From positions 197,501-251,032 of the forward strand of contig CAJNDS010000029.1 in NCBI GenBank assembly GCA_905221605.1: a stretch of 53,532 nucleotides of DNA, written 5' to 3'. The position numbers were made by a program, and so were the translations under genes. The stretch is from Symbiodinium natans (Eukaryota > Sar > Dinophyceae > Suessiales > Symbiodiniaceae). This document shows positions 41,166 through 51,760 of this stretch, in pieces (the stretch's first letter is position 1; every line of letters starts with the position of its first letter). Below the pieces are notes generated by a model that saw only the letters and a program-made list of their open reading frames with translations, had not been told where the DNA came from and made no database searches.

Positions 41166-42390
41166 CCACCGGACTGATTCCAGCGCCAAGCTGGCCAGGC
41201 AGAATGTCGAGAGGAAGAAGCAGCTCCACGAGGCTGGAACTTCAGATCTCGGCGAAACCCTCAACCCCGCATCCTGAAGCAAATGAAGATCATGTTTCCC
41301 AAGGCTGCGGAGCAGCAGAAGCAAGCCCTGCTGTCACGAGCTCTGTTTGTGAGCTATTGGAGCTGCTCCGGGAGGTTTGCTAGCTTTGAAGCTACGAGAA
41401 TGAGGAGACACCCCCAGCTTAAGATTGCTGAAGATCCATATCGTGGTAGCTGCGTCGGATGTCCGAGGCTTCACATGGACCAACAAGTGAAGATGCAGGC
41501 GTGTGGGACACTCCACAGTTTCATGCACTGGAGTGTATGAGCTGCCAGGAAATGGCACTGGATGAGCAAACAAATCAGGCGATGTGTGATCCCCAGAGTG
41601 TGAGAAGATTCTTCCTGGGCTGACATTTGAAGGCCCCGCAACCTAGACCCCCCAAAATCCCCAACACCTCGTCTTGTTTCGGAGCTTCCGAGGATGGGCC
41701 TGAAAAAGGCGGCCCTGGACCAGAGGCGAAAGTGTACCAGTGTACATTTTCTTCTATCAGCTTCTGTTTCAAAGCATTCCATCTGCCAGGGCTGCTCTGG
41801 AGCAACAAGCAGCGCCCTGACCCTACGACGCACTACGGCGCCCTAGGACGCTAGGAGCCGGCAGAGTCTTTGTCGTCTTTGGTGCAGGTCACTGACGTTG
41901 GAGTATCAGCAGAGGCTGAGTGTTCTGCCTTGGAAGGGCTAAGGGCTTCACGTGACATTGCGCCAGGAAGATGCATGAGGAGTTCGCTGCAACACAAGCA
42001 GAGATGCACAGGCCTTGGCCTGGATTTTGGGTGCAATGAAACAGCGAGAAGTTTTGGCCAGGCAGTATCTGGACTCGCACAACACTCTTCAAAAGGAGGC
42101 TCTGCGGTGACTGCGTGCCCTGCGCCTGCGTGCTCTTTGCATGACTGACTCGATCGAGATTCACTAGTTGCGCATGCTGTTTCCACAGCTGTGCTGCTGC
42201 GGAAGTTTAGAACAAGTGCTGCAAGAGATCTGCGTGAAAGTGACACTCTGACTAGTGTAAGCTCAAGTGATGGCGCCATGGTGTGATCGTGTGTCCTAGG
42301 TGGAGAGATATCAGAACGAGTCGAAGTCCAAGATGCATGCGGAATGGCAAAGGCAGATGAAGGACAAAGCTGTTGGAGAAGCTGTGCGCC
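41166..42390 (+). CDS. Coiled-coil protein, about six exons
   Basis: Exon-like pieces in order are as follows. 41170-41232: DSSAKLARQNVERKKQLHE. 41278-41347: QMKIMFPKAAEQQKQALLSR. About 41892-41930: LTLEYQQRLSVL. About 41969-42012: KMHEEFAATQAEMHR. 42034-42107: AMKQREVLARQYLDSHNTLQ. 42301-42383: VERYQNESKSKMHAEWQRQM. Strong Gln/Glu/Lys/Leu bias with heptad spacing predicts a long coiled coil. The 9-base array before the first piece could add an ERH- or TSV-repeat if translated. Start and stop are unknown, and no family is named. Confidence 0.5.
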
Positions 42391-43975
42391 TTTGTTTGGC
42401 CGAGTTTGCATACTGCACCCTCGACATCCCTCGACGAGCTTGCAGCTTCCTTTTTTGGGAGGAGCGAGGTGAGGTCTTAGGGCCTTCTGCCATGCAGCAG
42501 ATGGTGTCCTTTCCGCCCGACGCTTAGAGGGGACCATCCAACTGGGCACACCTTGCTTTGTACCGGCAGAGGCCTCAAGCTCCACAGGCTCACCAGGCTC
42601 CACAGGCTCACCAGGCTCGCCAGGCTCGTCTTCTCTTCGCACTTTTCATTCAGACCGGTGGAACTTTTCACAGGCGCCTCTTGCCTCGGCTCCCCCTTCC
42701 ATGCGCTATCCGCCTGCATCGACCTGAGACGTCTCAGAGCCGCGTGTGAAATCACAAGGGCGAAACAAAGGTGAACTCTCAATCAAATGACTCGCGTGAA
42801 AACAGCAGAGTGGCAGGCCCAGGCCGCTCCCGCCATGCAAAGCTCATTGAGTGCGGTTCTTACACCTGGAATGGCGAAAAGCCGGGGTCGAGCTCTGTAA
42901 GCTGGGAAGTGCGCATTGGACTTTGCTGTTTTCAGGCTGCTCCTCGCGCCAGCTAGTTGTCGCGCCGCAGCCGATGCTTCCGCAGCAGGCCATGGGTTGC
43001 AGTGATTGTCTGTGATTGCGATAGAGTGATGGCCACGATCATCACGCAATTTGCATTTGCATTGGGATAGGCTTCGGTGAGAAGTGTGGGAGCGCTTCCT
43101 GCCACTCTTGTGCGCAGGTCCGTCAGCCTTATGGCTGATGCGGGTCTGAGCGGATCCTCAGAAGAAGCCACCAGACTCCCACAACAGTCTTGTATCTTGT
43201 CAACTTGCAACTTGCCTTGACATGCCCGATATGCTGTGTCCCGGCCCGTCCCGGCGTCGGCGAGGGGGGGGGGGGGGGGAGATTGTAACGTGCTATCGTT
43301 TTGGTGTCACCCCATGACGTGGAGATGTAGGCACCGCAGACTGAGACAACCTTCAATAAACGATTCCCCACAACCGGCAGCACTTCAGCATACCCAAGCC
43401 ACAAAAAATCATTTCGTGGAAGCTTTGTCACAGTTCTGCGGAGCTTCGTCAAAAGGCAGAATGCGGGATCCGGGCCCTGAAAATCTCCACCGCTAGTCGC
43501 TGCTGAACCTACAATCTGCCGGGCTATAGTTGCTGCATTATCATAGCCAATGACTTCGAGCAGAACAGTGCCTCTTTTCGGACCACGTTGATCCTTCCCT
43601 GTATGTATGTCCTCCCACTCAGACTCAGAGACCTTCCACTTCCAGAAGGTCGGAATGTGGTCCGCAAAGAAGGGCGCTCATTTGCCCCTGCTGAGCATCG
43701 GCACCGTAAGAAAATATCGCACCATGCCCTGTGCTGACTGACGAGCGTTCGTGACTTGACTGTTTGTTGTTTGCGCACTCAAGATCACAACGTCACGTTC
43801 TATGTCCTCTCAAGCCAACAGGGTGAGATACCAAGAATTCAGTGTAGATCTTTGCCCCCGACTCCCAATGGCCTGTTTTATCGCCCTGGCCAGGGCATGT
43901 TTCGCCAAGCGGCTTCGCGGAAGGTTGTGCCACCACCGAGCTGTGTTGCACGGCTGAGGCTTGCTCTTTAGCGAC
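42391..43975. other. No confident gene
   Basis: It contains a short repeat at 42581-42628 (CACAGGCTCACCAGGCT type) and a G-run at 43264-43279. Open frames are motif-free. Confidence 0.4.
42581..42628. repeat. 9-base-type tandem repeat
   Basis: Copies of CAGGCTCAC or CAGGCTCCA, about five in tandem. Confidence 0.8.
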
Positions 43976-43979
43976 AAGC

Positions 43980-44545
43980 ATGGCGACAGAATGGCCTATG
44001 AAGTATGGCGTGGCAGAATCTACAAGCAGTTGGCAGATGTTTGCGCTGGACACCAGTCCGGAGAGCACTGCGACGTCGACGTCAATCAGAACCAGGACAG
44101 GCTATGAATGCAGTGACCCAGCCGAGCCATACCACCGACGTCGTCGAGTACGAAAAGGAGAATATCGGAGCAAAGTATGGAATGAAAGCTGGAATATTTG
44201 CAGCGAAATTTGCGTCCGACACACTCAAGGAGATCCTCAAGGATGCAAAGAAAATGGCTCTGAAGGGCCTTTATCGGGTCCGCCATCAGCGCTTCCGAGT
44301 TCAGGTGGCCTTCCAATGAATCCCTGCACTTTTGCAGCAGAGAATTGATTGGGGCCGCTGCATTTGGGAACAAGTGAAACTCTTTGTCCAAGAGTTTCGT
44401 GAGGTACAATTGGACGAAGCGTTTGAGGATCTCTGGCGGGCGACACCTTTGGCCTATAAGTCAAGACTCTGCACCTTGAATGCAACAGTTTATCACAACT
44501 CCGGTTTGTATCCGAATGGGACTATCCAACAGATGTGGAATACGA
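43980..44545 (+). CDS. Two-exon gene fragment, unknown
   Basis: 44100 to about 44270 reads VTQPSHTTDVVEYEKENIGA, then KYGMKAGIFAAKFASDTLKE and ILKDAKKMALKG, a helical, basic segment. After an acceptor near 44338 (TTTTGCAG) the frame reads RIDWGRCIWEQVKLFVQEFR, then EVQLDEAFEDLWRATPLAYK, SRLCTLNATVYHNSGLYPNG and TIQQMWNT. Both look like a real folded protein. Beyond about 44545 the composition turns AT-rich and repeat-like, so the exon is either ended by a missed donor or cut by the repeat. The family is not recognised. Confidence 0.5.
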
Positions 44546-44689
44546 TCTCGATATTGGGATTAATTGGTTCTTTTGGGACTAAGAATCTTTTATATCTCTT
44601 AAAAATTATTTGTCTTGAGTGAGCCAAGATTTGGTTGAGTTGGCTGAGTCTATGGCCATTTGCTGGGGTCTCGGTTTGCTTGTGATCGT

Positions 44690-44770
44690 GACGCGAGTCT
44701 CTAAATTCGTTTCTAATTCGGGGTGGTGGTGGGCGTTTGAATGTATGGAAGAGAATTTGAGGACTCGTGT
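44690..44770 (+). repeat. Repeat family R1, diverged copy
   Basis: The line around GGGGTGGTGGTGGGCGTTTG, then AATGTATGGAAGAGAATTTG, resembles the core of the R1 copies at 45040, 47738 and 49020. It is the weakest member. Confidence 0.45.
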
Positions 44771-45039
44771 GGATGGTGTTTTGTGGTCATCCGAGACGCT
44801 GGTTGTTAAGTTAGTTCTTTTGGGACGTGGTCGAATATAAAATCTCTCTTCGTCTATTGCGAGGCTACAGAAGTCTCTTGTCATTATTCCCTCTATGAGA
44901 GGATTCATGCTTAATTGGTGCTTTTGGGAACATATGTCTCTTGCACCGCCACGTTGAATGAAATCCTAAACTCAGAGAATGATATGCGAATTATTTATCT
45001 TTCAATCGGGAATTTATTTACTTATTTTGTATCTCTCTT

Positions 45040-45235
45040 CTGGTGATATTTTTATTCTTGATTCGGGGTGGTTTTTCTGGGATATTTCGTAATTGGGGGT
45101 GGTGGCGGGCTTTTAAACACATCGAGGCGTCTTATAGAGATCGAAATTCTTCTTACCCTTTCATTTGCCCGGGCGCACATATTATTTGGTCGATGTATTT
45201 CACTTTCTATAGGCTGGATATTTCATTTGGCTTGT
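45040..45235 (+). repeat. Repeat family R1, copy 2
   Basis: Shares the string AATTGGGGGTGGTGGCGGGC, then TTTTAAACACATCGAGGCGT, and on to CATTTGCCCGGGCGCACAT with the copies at 47738-47935 and 49020-49180. It stands immediately before the 1.12-kb tandem duplication. Confidence 0.75.
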
Positions 45236-46362
45236 ATCCCTATAAAACGCTACGGGCTCGACTCTATTTTCGCTCTGCGGCCGCCCCGTCGGTTGCCCCG
45301 CCTCCTCTTCCGGTCAATTTGGCTGCTTGTGAGGGCCTTGCAGGGGGATCCGAAAAATTCCTGGAATTTTCAAGCTTTTTGTTCAAAAATCCTTGGAAAT
45401 TTGGGAATCACCCGGATCTGAAAATTCCCGGAATTTTCGGAATCACCCGGATTGAGGTTCAGGCTTTCCGGGTTGGATTTACGGTTCCAGCGCAACAGTG
45501 ATGACGTGGGTGCCCCTTCACCTTCAAGGAAATCTTCAAGGAAATCTCTTGGTCCAGGGTAGTTCCGATGACGGTCGCCGCCCGCCAGCTGTTCAAGGGG
45601 GTTCGGCCTCACGATCACATATCAGCAACAGCTCTCGAAAAATCCTAGGAATTTAAAATTCCGGGAATTTTCGGGATCCGCCGGGTTCAGGGTTTTACGC
45701 TTTACGGTGTAGGGTTTTGGGGTTTAATAGAAATTGTATAGGGTTTGTGTCCGGAGTTTTGTCGTGTTTTGTGGGGGTTTGTTTTTTGCTTTTGCTGTAA
45801 TGGTTTGGGTTCTGTCGGGTGTGGTGGGGGGTGGGTGGTTTTGGGGTGGTGAGGGGTTGGGGCTGAAAGGCTGGGGTTTTGGGGGGTTTTCCCGAATGCC
45901 CGTGGTGGTGGTCCCGTGGTGGTGGTCCGTGGTCCCGTGGTGGTTCGTCGTGGTGGTCCCACAGCGTGGTGGTGGTCCCGTGGTGGTGGTGCTCCTTTGG
46001 TAGTGGTGGTCTGTCGTGGTGGTGGCGGTGTCCCATGGTGGTGGCCGGGTGGCGGTGGTCCGTGGCGGTGGTCCACGGTGGTGGTCTCGTGGTGGTGGTT
46101 CCGTGGTGGTGGTCCCGTGGTGGTTGTCTCGTGGTGGTGGTCCCGTGGTGGTGGTTCCGTGGTGGTGGTCCCGTGGTGGTGGTCCGCGGCGGCGGTCCGT
46201 GGTGGTTGGTTCGTGGTGGTGCTCCGTGGCGGGGGTCCGTGCGGTTGGTGGTCGTGGTGGTGATCTCGTGGTGGTGGTCTTGTGGTGGTGGTCTCGTGGT
46301 GGTGGTCTTGTGGTGGTGGTCTCGTGGTGGTGGTCTCGTGGTGGTGGTCCGTGGTTTATAAT
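45236..46362 (+). repeat. 1.12-kb tandem duplication, unit 1
   Basis: Direct repeat of the next unit with an offset of about 1,124-1,127 bases. It begins CCCTATAAAACGCTACGGGC, passes GCGGCCGCCCC, then palindromes, then a nearly invariant stretch (about 45482-45900), and ends in a GGT-rich minisatellite (45895-46352). No gene is credible inside. The long open frames on the opposite strand (His/Thr/Pro repeats) follow from the 15-base repeat unit. Confidence 0.9.
45895..46352. repeat. GGT-rich minisatellite, unit 1
   Basis: Near-tandem 12-15-base words such as GTGGTGGTGGTCCC. Strand asymmetry is extreme (G/T on +). Unit length is a multiple of three, so every frame stays open. Confidence 0.95.
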
Positions 46363-47483
46363 ATCCCCATAAAAGGCTACGGGTTCGACCCCTATTTTCG
46401 CTCTGCGGCCGCCCCGCCGGATGCCCCGCCTCCTCTTCCGGTCCATTTGGCTGCTTGCGAGGGCCTTGCAGGGGGATCCTGAAAATTCCGGGAATTTTAG
46501 CACTTTTTATCTAAAAATCCTGGGAATTTTGGGAATCACCCGGAGCTGAAAATTCCCGGAATTTTAGGCATTGTCCGGATGTTTGGGCTTGCCGGGTTGG
46601 ATTTAAGGTTCCAGCGCAACAGTGATGACGTGGGTGCCCCTTCACCTTCAAGGAAATCTTCAAGGAAATCGCTTGGTCCAGGGTAGTTCCGATGACGGTC
46701 GCCGCCCGCCAGCTGTTCAAGGGGGTTCGGCCTCACGATCACATATCAGCAACAGCTCTCGAAAAATCCTAGGAATTTAAATTCCGGGAATTTTCGGGAT
46801 GCCCCGGGTTCAGGGTTTTACGCTTTACGGTGTAGGGTTTTGGGGTTTAATAGAAATTGTATAGGGTTTGTGTCCGGAGTTTTGTCGTGTTTTGGAGGGG
46901 TTTTGTTTTTTGCTTTTGCTGTAATGGTTTGGGTTCTGTCGGGTGTGGTGGGGGGTGGGTGGTTTTGGGGTGCTGAGGGGTTGGGGCTGAAAGGTTGGGG
47001 TTTTGGGGGGTTTTCCCGAATGCCCGTGGTGGTGGTCCCGTGGTGGTGGTCCGTGGTCCCGTGGTGCTCGTCGTGGTGGTCCCATAGCGTGGTGGTGCTC
47101 CCGTGGTGGTGGTGCTCCTTTGGTAGTGGTGGTCTGTCGTGGTGGTGGCGGTGTCCGTGGTGGTGGCGGTGATGGTCCCTTGTAGCCGTCGTGGTGGTCC
47201 CGTGATGGTGGTCCCATGGTGCTGGCCGGGTGGCGGTGGTCCGTGGCGGTGGTCCGCGGTGGTGGTCTCGTGGTGGTGGTTCCGTGGTGGTGGTCTTGTG
47301 GTGGTTGTCTCGTGGTGGTGGTCCCGTGGTGGTGGTCCCGTGGTGGTGGTCCCGTGGTGGTGGTCCGTGGTGGTTGGTCCGTGGTGGTGGTCCGTGGCGG
47401 GGGTCCGTGCGGGTGGTTGTGTTGGTGGTCGTGGTGGTGGTCTCGTGGTGGTGGTCTCGTGCAGGCGGGCCGTGGTTTGGGAT
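46363..47483 (+). repeat. 1.12-kb tandem duplication, unit 2
   Basis: Second copy of the unit beginning at 45236. The first 240 bases differ at many sites, while 46605-47025 is almost identical to unit 1. Its minisatellite (about 47020-47465) has a different copy layout. Confidence 0.9.
47020..47465. repeat. GGT-rich minisatellite, unit 2
   Basis: Same type as in unit 1 with different arrangement of variant words. Confidence 0.95.
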
Positions 47484-47489
47484 CGTCGA

Positions 47490-48600
47490 AATCTAACATC
47501 TTGTTGCCATCGCAATGTTCTTGGATCTATAAGAATGATTTATGAATTTTCTTTTCATCCGAACTCTTTGCAGGATGTCCTTCGCGTAGGATCATGGATC
47601 GAATCTTTTTCTTGAATACGATGGATATTATTGGAGGAGATTGAAATCATATTTCGTCTCATTAGAATGGTTTTTGAATCGATGGTTCGTTTCACTTTTG
47701 ATTCTTTATATTTAGGAATCTTCGATTATTCTTATTCTTTTTTCGTCTTTATGGAATGATTTATAATTGGGGGTGATGATGGATTTTTAAACACGTCGAG
47801 GCATCTTGGAGAATTCGAAATTCATCTTGCTCTCGTGGATGAGGATTCTCTTTCATTTGTTTAGGCGCACATAACGTTTGGATGATGAATTTCATTTATA
47901 GAATAAATTTCCGGCTTCGAAGGACACTTTGTCTTCATACGTATCTTAGATAGGTGAAAGCAGTGTAAACGATTTCTACGTTTAAAAATACCAATTCAGA
48001 ACCTTCAAAGATTCTTAGAATGTAAGTGAAGGCAATCAGGTCGTCAAGTATCACGACAATCATCACACGATTCCAAGCCCCCAGGCAATGCATTAAAAAC
48101 CCACCGCCGCCCCCAATTAAACCCAAGGGCACAGAATCGCGTCAGAAAATGGAGAAAAAAGACGACCCAAATGAGACCCAGAAATTCAATCAACGAAAAG
48201 AAGAATACGATAAAATACCTTCAAATTAGACGTTCTTTGACGTCAAAAAGACTACGATCATCTCAATACCTGCGCGAGGGGCCTGCAAGCACAATCAAAA
48301 CATTTCCTACAGAGAAAAAGATATTGCCGCCAATCATCCATCAAAATGATATTGCACTTTGTCCCTTCAGGTAACCAGATCCTAAATCTTAAGCGACAAT
48401 CCCTAAATCTTGCCTTCACGCTTCATCATTCGTTCGAGTTCTTATTGACGCTCGCGCGTCAGGCTCTCAGAATTCTATAAAGGGATCCCGAAATTAAATG
48501 GATCTTTTATTTGTCCGTATTTCTTCAAAGCTTTGGCGTACGTCTTCTTCCATTCAATAGGCGAATATGTCGTCGATGGAATCGACGGGTCCCCTCTAGT
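47490..48600 (+). repeat. Direct repeat block R3, copy 1
   Basis: 47490-47935 and 48375-48600 recur, with roughly 80% agreement by eye, at 48775-49180 and 49205-49385. Shared strings include GATGGATATTATTGGAGGAG followed by ATTGAAATCATATTTCGT, and GCGAATATGTCGTCGATGGA followed by ATCGACGG. About 440 bases (47936-48374) are present only in this copy. The R1 core lies within it at 47738-47935. Confidence 0.85.
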
Positions 48601-48774
48601 ATATCATATTTTGCGATGAATATGATAGGGTGATCTTGAATAAGGGGCCCGGGATTTTTATAAGTTAATTTGTATGATCGGATCGACGGGCGTTGTCGGC
48701 ATGGGATGGGATCTTCTTTTCAGGAATGCCTGGATCATTTGAATTTGGATTTGTAGAGGGGATTCCATAGGGTT

Positions 48775-49390
48775 ATCGAAATTCAATATTTTGATACCAT
48801 CGTAATTTCTTTGGATTTATATGAATATTCATGAATTTTCTCTTTCATTCGAATTCCTTGTAGGATATCTCTCGTGTAGGATTATGGAATGAATATATTT
48901 CTTGAACACGATGGATATTATTGGAGGAGATTGAAATCATATTTCGTTTTACTAGAGTATTTTTGGAATCGGGGATTCGTTTTATTTTTGATTCTTTGTA
49001 TTTAGGAATCTTCGATTCTTCTTAATCTTTATGGGGATGATTTGTAATTGGGGGTGACGAAGGGCTTTTAAATATATCGAGGCGTCTTGGAGAATTCGAA
49101 ATTCTTCTTGATCTCGTGGACTTTTCATTTGTTTGGACACACATAATACTTGGATGACGAATTTTATTTTTGACTAGATTTATGGATTCGAATTTGGAAA
49201 CTTTGTCCCTTGATCTTAAGTCTTAAGCGATAATCTTTAAATCTTGCCTTCAAGCTTCATCATTCGTTCAAGGATATTCACTCACTCTCGTTCAAGTTCT
49301 TATTGGGCAAATTGGCGTGCGTCTTTTTCCATTCAATAGGCGAATATGTCGTCGATGGAATCGACGGTCCCCTCTAGTATTTATTCTGGA
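48775..49390 (+). repeat. Direct repeat block R3, copy 2
   Basis: Shorter copy lacking the 440-base middle part. The R1 core is at 49020-49180. It ends CCCCTCTAGTAT like copy 1. Confidence 0.85.
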
Positions 49391-49552
49391 CGATATTTAA
49401 TATATACTTCTGGGAATATTATCTCGCACGGATATTATGATGGGTGAAATAGCATGGAAGGAGTTCATTCAAATAAATATAGATATCCAGCAGATATATA
49501 ATTTAACTTCATATACTCCCCTCACCGATTCGAGATTTGGTATTCTATATTA

Positions 49553-50034
49553 TTATATTTTCAAATATTTATAATATTTCGTTCCCATCGATCTGATATT
49601 TTTTTTTTGCATAACTATGATTACTCCCGAAAACATCAATCGGCGCGAGAGATTTCTATGACGGAAGGTGCCGGGCCTTCTCCCAGATTCTCCCAATAGA
49701 CGTCCGGCAGATGTATTATTGCCGACAACGATCTTCCTCAAATAATCCTTTTGGCGTCGATTTCCTTCTTTGGCGCTGGGTTGTGCTATTATTTCTCCTT
49801 TCACGATATCTGCCTCAAGGATGGCCGCGTAGGAACCTGCAGCCGCTGCTCAGGCCAGGATCGTATCCTCCATCGTAAGGCGATCATATCGCGCAAGAAA
49901 ATGAAGACTCGAATTTCTATCCATTCATAGCGATCCATATGCCTCATTCTCGCTAAGTGCCGCCGGGCACAGGAGGCCGACAGGCCGGGGTGAGAGGCAA
50001 CCTCTCGCTTTAGGAGGTAGATGAGTGGATCCAT
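49553..50034 (-). CDS. Doubtful opposite-strand open frames
   Basis: Two overlapping - strand frames lie in a patch with more G/C than its surroundings. One, from about 49847 down to 49553, reads YAAILEADIVKGEIIAQPSA, then KEGNRRQKDYLRKIVVGNNT; the other lies at 49801-50034. No motif, start context or homologue is recognised. They could be remnants of a coding insert or chance. Confidence 0.15.
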
Positions 50035-50173
50035 TCATTCGTATCGCTGGTGCCAGGTCGAGTGCCGGAAGTCGTTGATGGCTTGATTTCAAGGGAATGC
50101 TCGTTCTTCGTGCATGGGTGGATATCCCTTTCTTGTCGTTCTCCCCGAGGGTCTCTGTATCCTGGCATAATTC

Positions 50174-50186
50174 GGGGGGGGGGGGG
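50174..50186. repeat. Poly-G run
   Basis: Thirteen G in a row, unusual within an AT-rich island. Confidence 0.9.
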
Positions 50187-51134
50187 TGGGCGCTTTTCCT
50201 TGTTGGGTTATGGAGATCCTTTTCCTTTGCTCGTCTATTATTTGGATATCCATATATATCCTTCTGGATCTCATTTGGGGTATTCCCGAACAGAAACCTC
50301 GTGAGGATCCCAATCTTTTGCCTTTTGATGGAGGTCTCTCATTTTTTTCCCGTTTCGGAGGTCTCATTCCGAAGGTTTTTAATATTGGCGCCTGAAGGGA
50401 CAAGGTTTTCCTTCGTATTTCAGAAGATGTATTGGTCCAACCATGGATCCAAAAAAAATAAAAAAAGAAATAAAAAAATGATATGATCCTAATTTGGCTG
50501 GATAGGGACATAAATAAATCGATTATATGAAAGATCTTCAGATCCATTTCATATTCATCATTCAATATTTCTAATCCTCCCACTTGATAGAGAATAGAGC
50601 TTACAATCATTATTCTGGGAGCAAGGATTGTTCCGCCAATATCTTGAAATCATCTTTCCGGAGATTGGAATGGAATTCAAGATAAGAAATTATGAAAATT
50701 CTTTCGTATTCCATTGTGTAGGATCCAATTTTTTTTGAATATTCCATCAGAAAGGATCCAAAATTTCGAAAATTTTTGAAAAGATAAGATGGATCTTTAT
50801 ATCTTCTTATCGGATTTGATATCTATGATATATTGATATCTATGAGAGATACGAATCACATTATACGAGGATTGATCCGAGACGCCATCTCTATATAAGA
50901 ATGGAGCACATCTTCGGAGCAAGAGATATATATTCCCAAAAAAATCAATTCAGAATATAGATATCCAAGTATTCTCAGATGGTACGAAACGATATCTATA
51001 TTCCAAAGCTCCAAATAAGAATCTATATAGAAATTGCAAAATTCTCATGAGATAATGTGGTCGTCTCGCATCTGGTTTCCTCATACTTCTCCATAGATGG
51101 AATATGGATATTAAATCAAAAGATATATCTTCAT

Positions 51135-51760
51135 ATCATCTATTGGAAGGGACCCTGAAATAAATCCTTTTTCTTCTTAAGGTCTATTGAACGGAAATTA
51201 ATATAATACCTATTTATCCATAGGATTTATTGGATGGGATACTGCAACAATCTCGCTTCCTCATAAATTCTAATGGATGGGATATTAAAATATATGTTAT
51301 TTCTGAAGAAGATCCGTTGGACGAATTATTATGATGAATCATATATCCTCAAAAGATCAATTAAATGGAATATCAAACAAAGATCACCCTATTGGATGGA
51401 AGAATAGAACAAATCATATTTCTTCATATTTCCTTATAAGATTTATTGGATGGATTATTAAAATATAGCCTTCGTCCTCATAAGATATATTGATTGGGAG
51501 ATTTCTCATAAAATCTAGTGGAAATATTATTAAAATATATCCTATTTTCTCATGATCTTCCAGAGATCTATTGGCTATAATATATGGAATACTAAAATAA
51601 ATCCTATATATAGAATATCGAAGGGGGATACTAAAGCAAATCTTATTTCCTCATATTTCCTCGCAGATGGGATATATTTGGGATAGATGATTTATATTCA
51701 TCTTATTTCTTCATAAAATTATTGGAAGGAATATAATAATATGGGCACGATATTATAACG
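51135..51760. repeat. Degenerate tandem array, unit about 44 bases
   Basis: A word near AGATTTATTGGATGGGATAT, followed by AAAATAAATCCTATTTCCTC, recurs. The TATTGG core falls at about 51141, 51185, 51229, 51272, 51316, 51361, 51390, 51444, 51488, 51515 and 51570, most often 42-45 bases apart. Copies are strongly diverged. Confidence 0.7.

Noticed and set aside
46380-46400. tRNA- or SINE-like B box (GGGTTCGACCCC)
   Set aside because: One box only; no A box, no acceptor stem and no tRNA fold. The twin unit has a changed version.
45724-47515. Long His/Thr/Pro-rich - strand frames and Val/Trp/Gly-rich + strand frames
   Set aside because: Produced by GGT-rich repeats whose unit length is a multiple of three. 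All frames are open, so openness is no evidence of coding.
50089-50610. 173-codon - strand frame in the AT-rich island
   Set aside because: Phe/Tyr/Lys bias from A/T runs, including poly-A/T-coded stretches; no motif.
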